The notes beneath the pieces were generated by a model. It had not been told where the DNA came from, searched no databases, and was given only the letters and a program-made list of their open reading frames with translations. 64,000 bases of DNA, from positions 1 to 64,000 of the forward strand of contig CAMTVZ010000138.1 of NCBI GenBank assembly GCA_947085285.1, read 5' to 3'. A program made the position numbers and the translations under genes. Positions 17,356-26,889 of this stretch are shown here, one piece after another (the first letter of the stretch is position 1; every line of letters begins with the position of its first letter). Origin of the DNA: JASEGV01 sp947085285. Its GTDB lineage: Bacteria; Bacteroidota; Ignavibacteria; UBA10030; BY39.

Positions 17356-18207
17356 TTATTTTACTGCCCATAAATTTGATTTAATTGATGAATTTAAAAA
17401 TTTGTCTGCTATCCGTCCGGCTGATAATGAAAAAGCAGAATTAGGATATTCCTTAACAACCATCTTTTGGTTCAGCACTGTTTTTTGAACGTGGTAGTCG
17501 GCGGGAATAATTCCTATATACGGAATGTTTAAATTGAGAAATTTTTTCAGGGCAAGCTGAAGGTTTGAAACAGCCCTCTCGGCATCGGACTGGTTAATAA
17601 CGTTGTTAACTAAAATTTTTATTTCAGAATTTTTATTTGTTAGTGCTATTACTTTAATCAATGCATAAGCATCTACAATAGATGTAGGCTCTGAATTAGT
17701 AACTATAATTGTGTAATCCGAATGAGTTGCGTAGGCAACAATTTCTTTAGAGATACCCGCTGAAGTATCTATAAAGATATAATCGAATCTATTTTTTAAA
17801 AATTTAATTTTTTCGATTAAACGTAGCTGCATTTTTTCGTCAAATTGTGGGAAATCTAATTCACCTGAACTACCTGGAATAAGGAATAAATTAGGTGAGG
17901 GGGAAACCATTATATCTTCCAATTCTAAATCGCCTCTTAACACCGAACTAATTTTAAATTTTGTTGATATCCCGAACAAGACATCGAGGTTTGCTAAATT
18001 TGAATCGGCATCGAAGAGACATACCGACTTACCCGCCTCGGCGAGTTTGGATGCAAGGTTTGCCGAAATTGTGCTTTTACCTACACCCCCTTTACCACTG
18101 GTAATTGTTACCATCTGTGAAGTAGTTGTTTTACTAGAAATTTGATATTTGTCGACTATGCGGCGCAAATTTTCAGCTTGGTCGTATGTAGCTACCGAGT
18201 TATGCAT
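17356..18207 (-). CDS. flhG: Flagellar number regulator FlhG (MinD-like ATPase, YlxH)
   Basis: 283 aa. The N-terminus has the DQAENLRRIV motif that activates FlhF GTPase. The deviant Walker A is SGKGGVGKSTISANLA, followed by CLFDADSNLANLDVLFG. The switch region has FIDTSAGIS, and a C-terminal amphipathic membrane-targeting helix is expected. With FlhF it sets flagellar position and number. It overlaps flhF by 8 bp. Confidence 0.95.
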   Translation of the reverse strand: MHNSVATYDQAENLRRIVDKYQISSKTTTSQMVTITSGKGGVGKSTISANLASKLAEAGKSVCLFDADSNLANLDVLFGISTKFKISSVLRGDLELEDIMVSPSPNLFLIPGSSGELDFPQFDEKMQLRLIEKIKFLKNRFDYIFIDTSAGISKEIVAYATHSDYTIIVTNSEPTSIVDAYALIKVIALTNKNSEIKILVNNVINQSDAERAVSNLQLALKKFLNLNIPYIGIIPADYHVQKTVLNQKMVVKEYPNSAFSLSAGRIADKFLNSSIKSNLWAVK

Positions 18208-19477
18208 TTTCTAAAACACTTTTTAAAATTAAATTTGCAATATGACTAGCCTCAGCTTTCATGATATCATCTGGAACGGATTGTCCGGTTGTTAAGTATG
18301 AAATCGGCAAACTATTGGATTGAGTAATATTTAAGATTGACCCCATACCTGCAACCTCGTCGAGCTTTGAGAGAATTAATAAGTTGGGATTCAGCGTTTT
18401 ATAATTTGCTATTATTTGATTGACCGCCATTCTGTCGGTAACTGCACTCACTACAAGGTGAATTTCGTCGGGATTAGCTGCACTTACTAATTTTGCAAGC
18501 TCGTTTATTTCTTTTGTGTTCTTCTGATTTCTACCGACTGTATCAATGAATACAATATCTTTGTCTTTAAATTTTCGTAGTACCTTCGAAATTTCTGACG
18601 CACGATAAATGATTTCGATTGGAATATCGGCAATAGCGGCAAAGGTTTTAAGTTGTTCGATTGCTCCTATCCGATAAGTATCTACGGAAATGAGAGCAAC
18701 ATTTTGCCCGTCTAATATTTTATAGTTTGCTGCCAATTTTGCAATCGTAGTGGTTTTGCCAACACCGGTTGGACCTACAAGAGCAACGACTTTCGGTTTG
18801 CCAATAGTTTTATTAAAAGAAGTTCGAGTGTAAATATTTGTTGTAATGTTCTTCAACAATGCATCTTCAACGGCTTTCTCGTTTAACAAATCTTCGCCGC
18901 TTAAGCGGGCATAAACATTTTGAACCAAATCGGCAGCTAATTTTTCGTCAACTCCTTGTTCGACAAGTCCTGCGTGAATGCTTTTCAAATTTTCTGGAAG
19001 CACTGGCATATTGGAATATTTCATTTGCTTCACTATTTCAGCAAGGGTCAATTTAATTTCATCGAACTCATCCTTCAATTTTATCATGTCGAAATAATTC
19101 CCCCCTTGTATAATATTAGGTTTAGGTCCATTGGTATTTTGTAGTTTTTGTTGAAATAGTTCGGCTACGTTTTTTATACCTTCTACAGTATTGTTTACCA
19201 TCCTCCCCTCCATATTATACATATTCACATCATTACCTCTCAAAAGTTGTTTAGAATTTTTATCTAAATTGCTCGACGTGTAGGAATTATATTTTGGGCA
19301 AACGTCGTCATCAACAGCAGCAGTAATAACATATTCTTCGCTATTTAGAAAATTTAATATTCCCCCACGTTTTATTTTGTTAGTTTCCAAAATAATAGCA
19401 TCCGAACCGAATTCTTTTTTCATAAGATCGATTGCTTGTTTAATAGAATTTCCTTTAAATTTTCTAATATTCATCAT
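18200..19477 (-). CDS. flhF: Flagellar biosynthesis GTPase FlhF
   Basis: 425 aa. N-terminal B domain (FKGNSIKQAIDLMKKEFGSD), then an SRP-type NG GTPase domain: P loop VGPTGVGKTTTIAKLA, SVDTYRIGAIEQLKTF, DIVFIDTVGRN and LSKLDEVAGMG. It recruits the first flagellar components to the assembly site. Two adjacent Met codons (19477 and 19474) could start it. It overlaps flhA by 14 bp. Confidence 0.95.
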   Translation of the reverse strand: MMNIRKFKGNSIKQAIDLMKKEFGSDAIILETNKIKRGGILNFLNSEEYVITAAVDDDVCPKYNSYTSSNLDKNSKQLLRGNDVNMYNMEGRMVNNTVEGIKNVAELFQQKLQNTNGPKPNIIQGGNYFDMIKLKDEFDEIKLTLAEIVKQMKYSNMPVLPENLKSIHAGLVEQGVDEKLAADLVQNVYARLSGEDLLNEKAVEDALLKNITTNIYTRTSFNKTIGKPKVVALVGPTGVGKTTTIAKLAANYKILDGQNVALISVDTYRIGAIEQLKTFAAIADIPIEIIYRASEISKVLRKFKDKDIVFIDTVGRNQKNTKEINELAKLVSAANPDEIHLVVSAVTDRMAVNQIIANYKTLNPNLLILSKLDEVAGMGSILNITQSNSLPISYLTTGQSVPDDIMKAEASHIANLILKSVLENA

Positions 19478-21560
19478 TTATCTCCAATTTTCCAATGAAT
19501 TCTACTCCTGTTTCAGCTGGCAATTCAGTGAACGATAATACTGTTATATTCGGGAATGCCGTATGAATTAAACGATAAAAATATGGCCGCACAGTCGCAG
19601 GACACAAGATGATTGGCTGATAACCCGATGTTATAGCATGTTCAATGTTATCTGAAATGCTGTTCTGAATTTCCTGAATAAGACGGGGAGATAGTCCCAA
19701 GCTTGGACTGCTTTCTCTTTGATTCTGAAGTGCGTTTGTAATTAACTTTTCTAATTTCGGGTCCATTGCAATTGCGTGAACAACTCCTTTATCATCTTGA
19801 AACAAGCGAGCTATAGTTTCAGACAAAGAATGTCGGACGTATTCTGTTAAAACATCTACATTTTTTGTAACCCTTGCATAATCGACTAGCGATTCTAAAA
19901 TCGTAGCAAGGTCGCGTATTGGAATTCCTTCCTTCAAGAGGTTTTGCAATACTTTTTGAACTACGCCTGTTGGGAGAAGTTCAGGTGTTAACTCTTCGAC
20001 TACAGCTGGATATTCTTTTTTAAGATTTTCAACAAGCCTTTTTGTATCTTGGCGTCCAAGAATTTTATGTGCATTGCGTCGAAGAATTTCTTGCAGATGT
20101 GTGGATAAAACAGAAGGAGGTTCGACTACAGTATAACCAAGCAATTCGGCCTGATCGCGTTGGTTAGATGTTATCCAAACTGCCGGTAAACCAAATGCCG
20201 GTTCTTTTACTTGAATTCCCTCCAGTTTATTGTCGGATGAACCTGCATTAATAGCCAGGAAACGATCCATATAAAGAAAATCGGAATTTACAACATTGCC
20301 CCGAATTTTGACTATGTATTGGTTAGGACTTAATTGAAGGTTATCGCGAACGCGCAAAGGCGGAATTATTATGCCGAGTTCAATTGCAATTTGCTTCCGT
20401 ATATTTGTAATGCGGTTGAACAAGTCGCCCCCTTGCGATTCATCGACTAATGAGATAAGCCCAAAACCAATCTCAAGTTCGATAGGGTCAACCTGCAAAT
20501 AATCTTCAATTTTTTCCTGAACTTCTGTAACGGGGGTCTTATTTTCATCAATTGCCAATGCTTCAGCTTTAGTATTTTTCATTTTCACAAAACCTAGTAC
20601 GCCGGTTGCACCGGAGAGCAATAAAAACGGAACGGTTGGGAGTCCTGGTATAATTGCAAACAGAAATAATGCACCTGCCGAAATCAACAAAGCTTTTGGG
20701 CTACCAATAATTTGCTCGTTTAGTTCATTATCAAGTTGTTTTCCCGACGCACTACGTGTAACAACTATACCGGCAGAGGTTCCAACAATTAATGCCGGAA
20801 TTTGAGTAACGAGCCCGTCGCCGATAGTTAAGAGGGAATAAGTTTGCAGGGCTGTTGAAAAATCCATTCCCTTTTGAGCCACGCCGATAATAAAGCCCCC
20901 CACAATATTAATCATAGTAATCAAGAGGCCTGCAATGGCGTCGCCTTTTACAAATTTACTTGCACCGTCCATGGCTCCATAAAATTCAGCCTCGCGCGCT
21001 ATTTCGGCACGGCGTTCACGAGCGTCTTGTTCAGTAATTAAGCCAGCATTCATATCGGCATCAATCGCCATTTGTTTACCGGGCATAGCATCTAAAGTAA
21101 AACGAGCCGAAACCTCAGCTATACGCCCAGCCCCTTTTACAATAACGATGAATTGAATAATTAAAAGTATAAGGAAGATAATGAAGCCAACTACATAATT
21201 TCCCTTTACAACAAAATTACCGAATGCGTTAATAACTTCGCCAGCGTAAGCTTCCCCCAAAATTAAACGTGTGGAAGATATATTTAATGCCAGCCTGAAA
21301 ATTGTAACAATCAGCAATAAACCGGGAAAAACTGACAATTCGAGAGGGTGCTTAATATAAAGAGCAACCATCAGAATCAGAATCGCAAAAGTGATATTCA
21401 AGGTAAGCAGAATATCCAGCACAATCGAAGGCATCGGCAAAATCATCAATGCGAGTATAACGATAACTCCAGCCGCAAGAATTATATGCGAAAACATACC
21501 AAATAATTTACTACCGTTGCCAGTTAAATTGTTTGTGCTATTTGTTGATTTATTTTTCAC
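19464..21560 (-). CDS. flhA: Flagellar export gate protein FlhA
   Basis: 698 aa (E. coli 692). The N-terminal half has about eight transmembrane helices. The FHIPEP-type loop is RFTLDAMPGKQMAIDADMNA. The cytoplasmic half forms the nonameric ring that docks export chaperones, and ends with SFTELPAETGVEFIGKLEI. It uses the proton motive force to drive type III export. It lies 1 bp after flhB. Confidence 0.97.
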   Translation of the reverse strand: MKNKSTNSTNNLTGNGSKLFGMFSHIILAAGVIVILALMILPMPSIVLDILLTLNITFAILILMVALYIKHPLELSVFPGLLLIVTIFRLALNISSTRLILGEAYAGEVINAFGNFVVKGNYVVGFIIFLILLIIQFIVIVKGAGRIAEVSARFTLDAMPGKQMAIDADMNAGLITEQDARERRAEIAREAEFYGAMDGASKFVKGDAIAGLLITMINIVGGFIIGVAQKGMDFSTALQTYSLLTIGDGLVTQIPALIVGTSAGIVVTRSASGKQLDNELNEQIIGSPKALLISAGALFLFAIIPGLPTVPFLLLSGATGVLGFVKMKNTKAEALAIDENKTPVTEVQEKIEDYLQVDPIELEIGFGLISLVDESQGGDLFNRITNIRKQIAIELGIIIPPLRVRDNLQLSPNQYIVKIRGNVVNSDFLYMDRFLAINAGSSDNKLEGIQVKEPAFGLPAVWITSNQRDQAELLGYTVVEPPSVLSTHLQEILRRNAHKILGRQDTKRLVENLKKEYPAVVEELTPELLPTGVVQKVLQNLLKEGIPIRDLATILESLVDYARVTKNVDVLTEYVRHSLSETIARLFQDDKGVVHAIAMDPKLEKLITNALQNQRESSPSLGLSPRLIQEIQNSISDNIEHAITSGYQPIILCPATVRPYFYRLIHTAFPNITVLSFTELPAETGVEFIGKLEINDEY

Positions 21561-21561
21561 T

Positions 21562-22638
21562 TTAGTTATTATTTTTCATTCGATAAACTAATGCTAACAA
21601 TTGTGCTACAGCTTGGAACAGCTTTTCAGGAATTTGTTCCCCCACATCAACTGATTGATAAAGTAAGCGTGCTAATGGTTTATCTTCGATAACCGGCACA
21701 TTATTTTCATTTGCTAAGTCTCGGATTTTTTGGGCTATAAGTTCGCCCCCCTTTGCCACTACTTTTGGCGCAGCCATTTTTTCAACATCATATTTTAAGG
21801 CTATAGCAATGTGAGTTGGGTTGGTTACAACCACGTCGGCTTTGGGAACCTCCTGCATCATTCGTTTGTAAGCAATCTGACGCTGAATAGTTCGGATGCG
21901 ACTCTTGATTAACGGATCGCCTTCGTTTTGTTTGTTCTCATCTTTTATTTCCTGCTTCGTCATCCTAAGTTCACGCTCATAATCATACCTTTGATATAAA
22001 AAATCTGCTAATGCTATAACGACGTAAGCAACACCAATCGTCATACTTATACCTAAGGTAGTTCGCCCGATGAAACCGACTATCGAATTTATATCGGCAT
22101 CGGCTAATCCCATTGCTTCTTTCATTGCATCACTCAGTGCAAAAAAAGCTATAATTCCCAAAAGCGAAATTTTGATTAAGCCCTTTAATAACTCAACCAG
22201 AGCTCTACTTGAGAACACAACTTTTTTGATTCCATTAATCGGATTTAGTTTTTGCCAATTTGGCTTTAATGCTTCACTCGAAATTACAAAACCAACTTGA
22301 GTAAAGCTTGTGGTTAAACCTATTATCACCAGACCTAACGATAAGGGGGCGAGAGAAAGAAGAACGCTACTTATGCTTTCGACAAACAACTTGTGAAAAT
22401 TATTCGCCGTTAAATTGATACTTCCAGCGGTTGCAAATAATGCCCGCGAAGTTGAGGCGATTTGTTCGACAATTCCCGATCCGCTGAAATACAGAATGAA
22501 CAGTCCAAAAAGCAGGATTACCGCCGAGTTCAAATCGATGCTCTTGGCAACTTTACCTTTTTTCCGCGAGTCTTCCTTTTTTTTCGGAGTTGCCGGTTCG
22601 GTTTTTTCTTGAAATTGACTGCCTTGTTCTTCTGCCAT
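21562..22638 (-). CDS. flhB: Flagellar export switch protein FlhB
   Basis: 358 aa. The N-terminus QFQEKTEPATPKKKEDSRKK is typical. Four membrane helices precede the cytoplasmic domain, and the autocleavage site NPTH is present in VVVTNPTHIAIALKYD. It switches substrate class from rod/hook to filament, responding to FliK (34654-35907). It lies 2 bp after fliR. Confidence 0.97.
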   Translation of the reverse strand: MAEEQGSQFQEKTEPATPKKKEDSRKKGKVAKSIDLNSAVILLFGLFILYFSGSGIVEQIASTSRALFATAGSINLTANNFHKLFVESISSVLLSLAPLSLGLVIIGLTTSFTQVGFVISSEALKPNWQKLNPINGIKKVVFSSRALVELLKGLIKISLLGIIAFFALSDAMKEAMGLADADINSIVGFIGRTTLGISMTIGVAYVVIALADFLYQRYDYERELRMTKQEIKDENKQNEGDPLIKSRIRTIQRQIAYKRMMQEVPKADVVVTNPTHIAIALKYDVEKMAAPKVVAKGGELIAQKIRDLANENNVPVIEDKPLARLLYQSVDVGEQIPEKLFQAVAQLLALVYRMKNNN

Positions 22639-22640
22639 CT

Positions 22641-23408
22641 TTACATTAATTCGATTAATTGAATGATATTGTTTTCGAAGACGCTCAACAATTTTTTAAA
22701 AGTATATATCAGTAACGGCGAGGTAACCATGAGGGCAACTATACCTACACCGATTTTCAGGGGAAAACTTAAACTGAAGATGTGAAGCTGCGGCATCATA
22801 CGAGAGAGGATACCCAGAACTATGTTAACCAAAAAACCTGCTACAATTACTGGAGCCGCAATTTTAACAGCAATAACAAATACCAACCCAACCATTTCTA
22901 TCATCTTGAACTGAACCGCTGTACTAATAACGTATGACCCCAGCGGAACTGCCTGATAGCTTAATTGTAGGGCTTGAATTACAAAATGGTGCCCATTTAT
23001 AGCAAGAAATATCAGCATCATAAAGAGATATAGAAACTCGCCAATTAATGGAAAGTTTTGATTTTCATTAGCATTGAAAACATTGGCAAATGAAAACCCC
23101 AGGTCGAATCCTATTAAATCACCTGCATATCGAACTGCGGCAAAAATAAGCCCGGTTGCAAAGCCGATTATCAACCCAACTATAACTTCTTGTAAAATTA
23201 AAATTACGAGGGGAAATAATTGTAGATTTGTAATCACATCAGCATTTTGTGAAATCGGAAACATTACGAATGCTAAAAATATTCCGAGTCCGACTTTTAA
23301 TTGCAGCGGAACCGTCTGATGACCGAACAATGGCGCCAGAACTATCAACGAAGTAATTCGTGCGAACAAAAGGAGAAACGTGATAAATTGTGTGATGTAT
23401 ATTTCCAT
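22641..23408 (-). CDS. fliR: Flagellar export gate protein FliR
   Basis: 255 aa, about six transmembrane segments. Family features are LLFARITSLIVLAPLFGHQ near the N-terminus and VGLIIGFATGLIFAAVRYAG in the centre. The C-terminal IVNIVLGILSRMMPQLHIF segment is also typical. It is part of the FliPQR export gate core. Its start overlaps the fliQ stop by one base. Confidence 0.96.
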   Translation of the reverse strand: MEIYITQFITFLLLFARITSLIVLAPLFGHQTVPLQLKVGLGIFLAFVMFPISQNADVITNLQLFPLVILILQEVIVGLIIGFATGLIFAAVRYAGDLIGFDLGFSFANVFNANENQNFPLIGEFLYLFMMLIFLAINGHHFVIQALQLSYQAVPLGSYVISTAVQFKMIEMVGLVFVIAVKIAAPVIVAGFLVNIVLGILSRMMPQLHIFSLSFPLKIGVGIVALMVTSPLLIYTFKKLLSVFENNIIQLIELM

Positions 23409-23677
23409 TAATTTATTAAAGTTGGAATTTGATTAAAAAGATTTTTTGTAAACGACACCATAATATCAATCATCCATGGAAACAATAATACTATAATTAG
23501 ACCGGTAATAACTATTTTCGGAATAAATGTAAGTGTAAACTCTTGAATTGAAGTAGCCGCCTGAAAGATAGAGATTACCAAGCCGACAATAAGCGACATT
23601 ATTAAAATTGGAGCTGACACTAACAACATTGTATAAAGTGCTTCACGAAAAAGATGTATTATAAATTCTTCTGTCAT
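23408..23677 (-). CDS. fliQ: Flagellar export gate protein FliQ
   Basis: 89 aa, the exact usual length. Two transmembrane helices (LLVSAPILIMSLIVGLVISI and IVITGLIIVLLFPWMIDIMV) with the connecting FQAATSIQEFTLTFIPK motif. It is part of the FliPQR gate. Confidence 0.96.
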   Translation of the reverse strand: MTEEFIIHLFREALYTMLLVSAPILIMSLIVGLVISIFQAATSIQEFTLTFIPKIVITGLIIVLLFPWMIDIMVSFTKNLFNQIPTLIN

Positions 23678-23695
23678 ACTTGCATTCCTAAAATT

Positions 23696-24445
23696 TTATT
23701 TAAAACTATTCATTAAAGAACCGACTAATAAATTCCAACCGTCAACAAGAATAAAGAGGAGAACTTTGAACGGGAGCGAAATCATAATAGGGGGTAACAT
23801 CATCATCCCCATCGACATCAGCACGCTTGCCACCACCAGATCAATTATCAGAAAGGGAATAAAAATTATAAAGCCGATTTGAAAACCTGTTCTAAGTTCG
23901 CTAATCGCATAGGCTGGAACGAGCACATAAGTTGGAATATCATTCCGGTTTTCCGGTTTTTCAAGCTTTGCCATTTTTACAAACAATGCCAGATCTTCTT
24001 CGCGTGTGTGTTTGAACATAAACTCACGTAACGGTTCAACACCCTTGTCGTACGCTTGCTGAAGATTTATTTTATTATTAAGATACGGTTGTAATGCTAC
24101 TTCGTTGATTTTGTTCCAAGTAGGTGCCATGATAAAGAATGTCAGAAACAGAGCCAAGCCTATCATTATTTGGGCAGGCGGCATTTGCGGAGTTCCTAAT
24201 GCTTGTTTGGTAAAGTGAAAAACTATTATAATGCGTGTAAAGGCTGTGGTTAAAATTAAGATTGCCGGAGCCAACGAAAGAATAGTCATTAAAAAAAGGA
24301 TTTGCAAGGTAAGCGAAACATCTTGGGGATTAGCAGCCTTGCCTACTTCGACCGACAATTTTGGGAACGGCATTGTTTCGGGTTGGGCTGCTGCACTTCC
24401 AACGAGAACAATAGTAAAAAATAATATATGTAAAAATCTATTCAT
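23696..24445 (-). CDS. fliP: Flagellar export gate protein FliP
   Basis: 249 aa with a cleavable signal peptide (MNRFLHILFFTIVLVGSAAA). Family motifs are LTTAFTRIIIVFHFTKQALG, TPQMPPAQIMIGLALFLTFF and the C-terminal MGMMMLPPIMISLPFKVLLF. It is the central channel subunit of the flagellar type III export gate. It shares one base with fliO. Confidence 0.97.
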   Translation of the reverse strand: MNRFLHILFFTIVLVGSAAAQPETMPFPKLSVEVGKAANPQDVSLTLQILFLMTILSLAPAILILTTAFTRIIIVFHFTKQALGTPQMPPAQIMIGLALFLTFFIMAPTWNKINEVALQPYLNNKINLQQAYDKGVEPLREFMFKHTREEDLALFVKMAKLEKPENRNDIPTYVLVPAYAISELRTGFQIGFIIFIPFLIIDLVVASVLMSMGMMMLPPIMISLPFKVLLFILVDGWNLLVGSLMNSFK

Positions 24446-24846
24446 TATTTACCGTCCTTAAGCTTTGATACTGCCGAACTTAGATATTTGCTGAACACAG
24501 AAATAAGCCCCGAGTTTTCCGATGCGAACCCTTCTTGCTTTTCAGCAAGAAGCCCCGCTTCGTTACCTTGACCCATCTTATCAACGTTTTCCTTATCGCT
24601 AATTTCAGTTAAATTAAAAATTCCTTTTTCGGTTACTCCGACTACAAATATTTTATTCAACACTTTTAACACATATATAGTATGCCGTGGCTGCAGCGAT
24701 TGTCTTCCTAATACTTCGATATTTATGGAGTTTTTTACTGATATCTTTCCGTTAAGAGAATAATTTTTAAAACCCCAGGCAATAGCGAGCATTAAACCGA
24801 GCACGGCTAAAAGGGAAAATAGAGTTTTTATTAATACCGATTCCAT
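24445..24846 (-). CDS. fliO: Flagellar biosynthesis protein FliO
   Basis: 133 aa. A single N-terminal membrane helix (FSLLAVLGLMLAIAWGFK) is followed by the conserved IEVLGRQSLQPRHTIYVLKV and VVGVTEKGIFNLTEI stretch. It helps FliP assemble. It lies between fliN (2 bp gap) and fliP. Confidence 0.9.
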   Translation of the reverse strand: MESVLIKTLFSLLAVLGLMLAIAWGFKNYSLNGKISVKNSINIEVLGRQSLQPRHTIYVLKVLNKIFVVGVTEKGIFNLTEISDKENVDKMGQGNEAGLLAEKQEGFASENSGLISVFSKYLSSAVSKLKDGK

Positions 24847-24848
24847 TC

Positions 24849-25166
24849 TTATTGCCCAAAATTCTTTATGCGTTCCTTAGCATCTGCAATATCCGTAACG
24901 CGAATACCAAATTGTTTATCAATCACTACAACTTCACCTTCAGCCATCTTCTTTCCGTTCACAATTATGTCGAGTGCTTCCCCAACTCTTTTATCCAGCT
25001 CGATAACTGTACCACGCTGAAGCTCGAGAACTTCTTTTATCTTCAACGAAGTTCTGCCTAATTCGATTGATACAGGAAGTTGAAGGTCCATGAGTAAATC
25101 GAGTTTAATTTCCCCTTCACCATTAGTAGGCTTCGATTCGAGTTGTTGAAATTCCATATCTTGCAT
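24849..25166 (-). CDS. fliN: Flagellar motor switch protein FliN
   Basis: 105 aa, the short form consisting mostly of the SpoA (surface presentation of antigens) domain: LLMDLQLPVSIELGRTSLKI, LELQRGTVIELDKRVGEALD, VVVIDKQFGIRVTDI. It is part of the C ring with FliM and FliG. No CheC-like extension is present. Confidence 0.95.
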   Translation of the reverse strand: MQDMEFQQLESKPTNGEGEIKLDLLMDLQLPVSIELGRTSLKIKEVLELQRGTVIELDKRVGEALDIIVNGKKMAEGEVVVIDKQFGIRVTDIADAKERIKNFGQ

Positions 25167-25182
25167 AATAAATTTCCTTTCC

Positions 25183-26160
25183 TTATTCTGTAGATGTATT
25201 TGTTATACTGACTGCCAAGTGTCCATTCGATACGCCCGGTTTTCCTTTTAATTTTAGTTTATTTCCTATCATAATGGTTACTTCGCCATTTACAGGAATT
25301 TTCGTACGTATAATATCCCCCAGCTTTAACTCAAGTAGTTCTCGAATCGACACTGTGGATGTGGCAAGCACAACTACACTCTCTAATGTAGTTTGATACA
25401 ATTGTTGTTTTACATATTCACTATGAGGTTTATTTGCTTTTTTGGCTTTCTGTTTATCTTCTATATCGCTGTTTAAATTAGAAAGCATTTTATTTATAGC
25501 TGCAATCGGATAAACGATATTCAAATTGAAATTATGTTTCTCGAAAATTATTTCGAAGGATGTAATAAGCATTACTTCGGTTGGAAGCGATATCTGAAGA
25601 TATTCGGAGTCGGTTTCAAATCGATTCATCGAGAAAGTGCTGATACTGTGTTTTTCCCAAGCGCACTGAAGTTCGTTAAGAATTTTTTCGGCAACTTTTT
25701 TGAAAACCATTTGTTCGAGAAGTGTTAATGTGCGGGATTTAAAGTTAGCCTCCTGTCGACCGCCTAAGAGACTTGCGACAATAAATAGAGCAAAACTTGA
25801 GTTAAACTCAATAATTGCGGAAGCATCAAATTGGTTGATTGTAAAAACATAAGCAGCAACCGGGTTAGGAACGGTGAGGAGGTATTCAGAAAGATAAAGC
25901 GAATTTGTTCCGAGTGGATTTATTGAAATCTGTTTTTCTAAATTTGAAAAGAAATATTTTTCGACATTGACCGCAAATTTTTTATTAACAGTCTGTAATA
26001 CTCGAAGCTGATTTTCAGGAAGTTGCTGCGGACTTTGGAAATCGAATTTCTTCGCTTCTATATTTTTACCTTGCTTATCAATATTACTGCTTACTACGCT
26101 AACAGATGCCGCCTCAGTAAGCAAAACATCTATTTCCTGTTGTGTTAATAATTTCGACAT
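25183..26160 (-). CDS. fliM: Flagellar motor switch protein FliM
   Basis: 325 aa. The N-terminal LLTQQEIDVLLTEA is the CheY-binding type motif. A CheC-like middle domain follows (about 55-225). A C-terminal SpoA domain (VVLATSTVSIRELLELKLGD, ...VTIMIGNKLKLKG) completes it. It is part of the C ring that sets rotation direction. No CheY-only regulator lies within this window. It sits 16 bp upstream of fliN. Confidence 0.93.
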   Translation of the reverse strand: MSKLLTQQEIDVLLTEAASVSVVSSNIDKQGKNIEAKKFDFQSPQQLPENQLRVLQTVNKKFAVNVEKYFFSNLEKQISINPLGTNSLYLSEYLLTVPNPVAAYVFTINQFDASAIIEFNSSFALFIVASLLGGRQEANFKSRTLTLLEQMVFKKVAEKILNELQCAWEKHSISTFSMNRFETDSEYLQISLPTEVMLITSFEIIFEKHNFNLNIVYPIAAINKMLSNLNSDIEDKQKAKKANKPHSEYVKQQLYQTTLESVVVLATSTVSIRELLELKLGDIIRTKIPVNGEVTIMIGNKLKLKGKPGVSNGHLAVSITNTSTE

Positions 26161-26171
26161 TTGAAAAGTAA

Positions 26172-26687
26172 TTACTGAATTATGAATTTGCTGAAATACA
26201 CATTCGTTGGTTTCCCGAGTTTCAATATCTTTGCTATCTCTGCTGATATTTCTTTTCGTATCGCATCACGTTTCGACATATCTGCTAATTCCTCTAAATG
26301 TTTGCTTCCTAAAACTGTGTTCAAAATATCTCTCACAACAATTTCTTTATTTTGAATTTCACGCAACACTTCGGTCGAAGGGACTTCAACACCAATTGTT
26401 GTCAAAAGAAATTTCGCTCCACCTGACGAAGCGGGGTTAATGATTAAATCTTTTAATACAAACATTTGTAGATCCACAGGTGGGGCATGCTCAGTTTCTA
26501 AAGGCAATGTCTCTGTCTTTTGCGATACTACTGCGGGAGCAATTAATTTTGCCACTAAAAAATAGACGACCACTATCTGCACAATCAAAATAGGGAGGCC
26601 AATAATTAATATTTTTTTGAACAAATCTGCTTTTTTAGGAGATTCGTTTGTTGGGTTTGATTCAATTGTTGCTGTTTCGTTTTCCAT
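26172..26687 (-). CDS. fliL: Flagellar basal body-associated protein FliL
   Basis: 171 aa. A cytoplasmic N-terminus is followed by one membrane helix (about 25-45, KILIIGLPILIVQIVVVYFL) and the periplasmic FliL domain (FVLKDLIINPASSGGAKFLL, then VEVPSTEVLREIQNKEIVVR, and a final NVYFSKFIIQ). It supports stator function. It is the first gene of the 32-gene operon. The ATG has only an A-rich leader without a clear Shine-Dalgarno, and a sigma-54-type promoter sits close upstream. Confidence 0.92.
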   Translation of the reverse strand: MENETATIESNPTNESPKKADLFKKILIIGLPILIVQIVVVYFLVAKLIAPAVVSQKTETLPLETEHAPPVDLQMFVLKDLIINPASSGGAKFLLTTIGVEVPSTEVLREIQNKEIVVRDILNTVLGSKHLEELADMSKRDAIRKEISAEIAKILKLGKPTNVYFSKFIIQ

Positions 26688-26709
26688 AATATTTTTTTTT
26701 CACTATTAA

Positions 26710-26725
26710 TTCAATTCTTGTGCCA
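26710..26725 (-). promoter_or_regulatory. Sigma-54-type promoter upstream of fliL
   Basis: On the minus strand the site reads TGGCACAAGAATTGAA. This matches the sigma-54 consensus TGGCAC-N5-TTGCA except for A instead of C in the -12 GC. The expected transcript start is about 12 nt downstream, near 26700, only some 12 nt before the fliL ATG. A near-identical site precedes the flgB operon at 43161-43176, which supports both. Confidence 0.7.
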
Positions 26726-26889
26726 AGCCATTTTCTTACGTATTCATTGAAAAAATAGATTTTTAGATGGTAATAACTGTTCTGTGGCGAATATCGGGCA
26801 GGTGTTGGATAAAATATAGGGGGATAAAGAATTTATGATATAATTGAGTGTAGAATATTAGCCAAGTTAACTCTGCCGGATTGTGTATG
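26726..26889. other. Intergenic region between the two long operons
   Basis: Together with the promoter site this 202-bp gap separates the stop of the response regulator at 26890 from fliL. It is AT rich. I see no strong hairpin with a T run and no further gene. Upstream activator-binding sites for the NtrC-type protein could be here, but no clear palindrome was found. Confidence 0.4.

Noticed and set aside
24121..24140. Sigma-54-like GTGCCA within fliP
   Set aside because: The -12 part does not fit and the bases encode the conserved FliP sequence.
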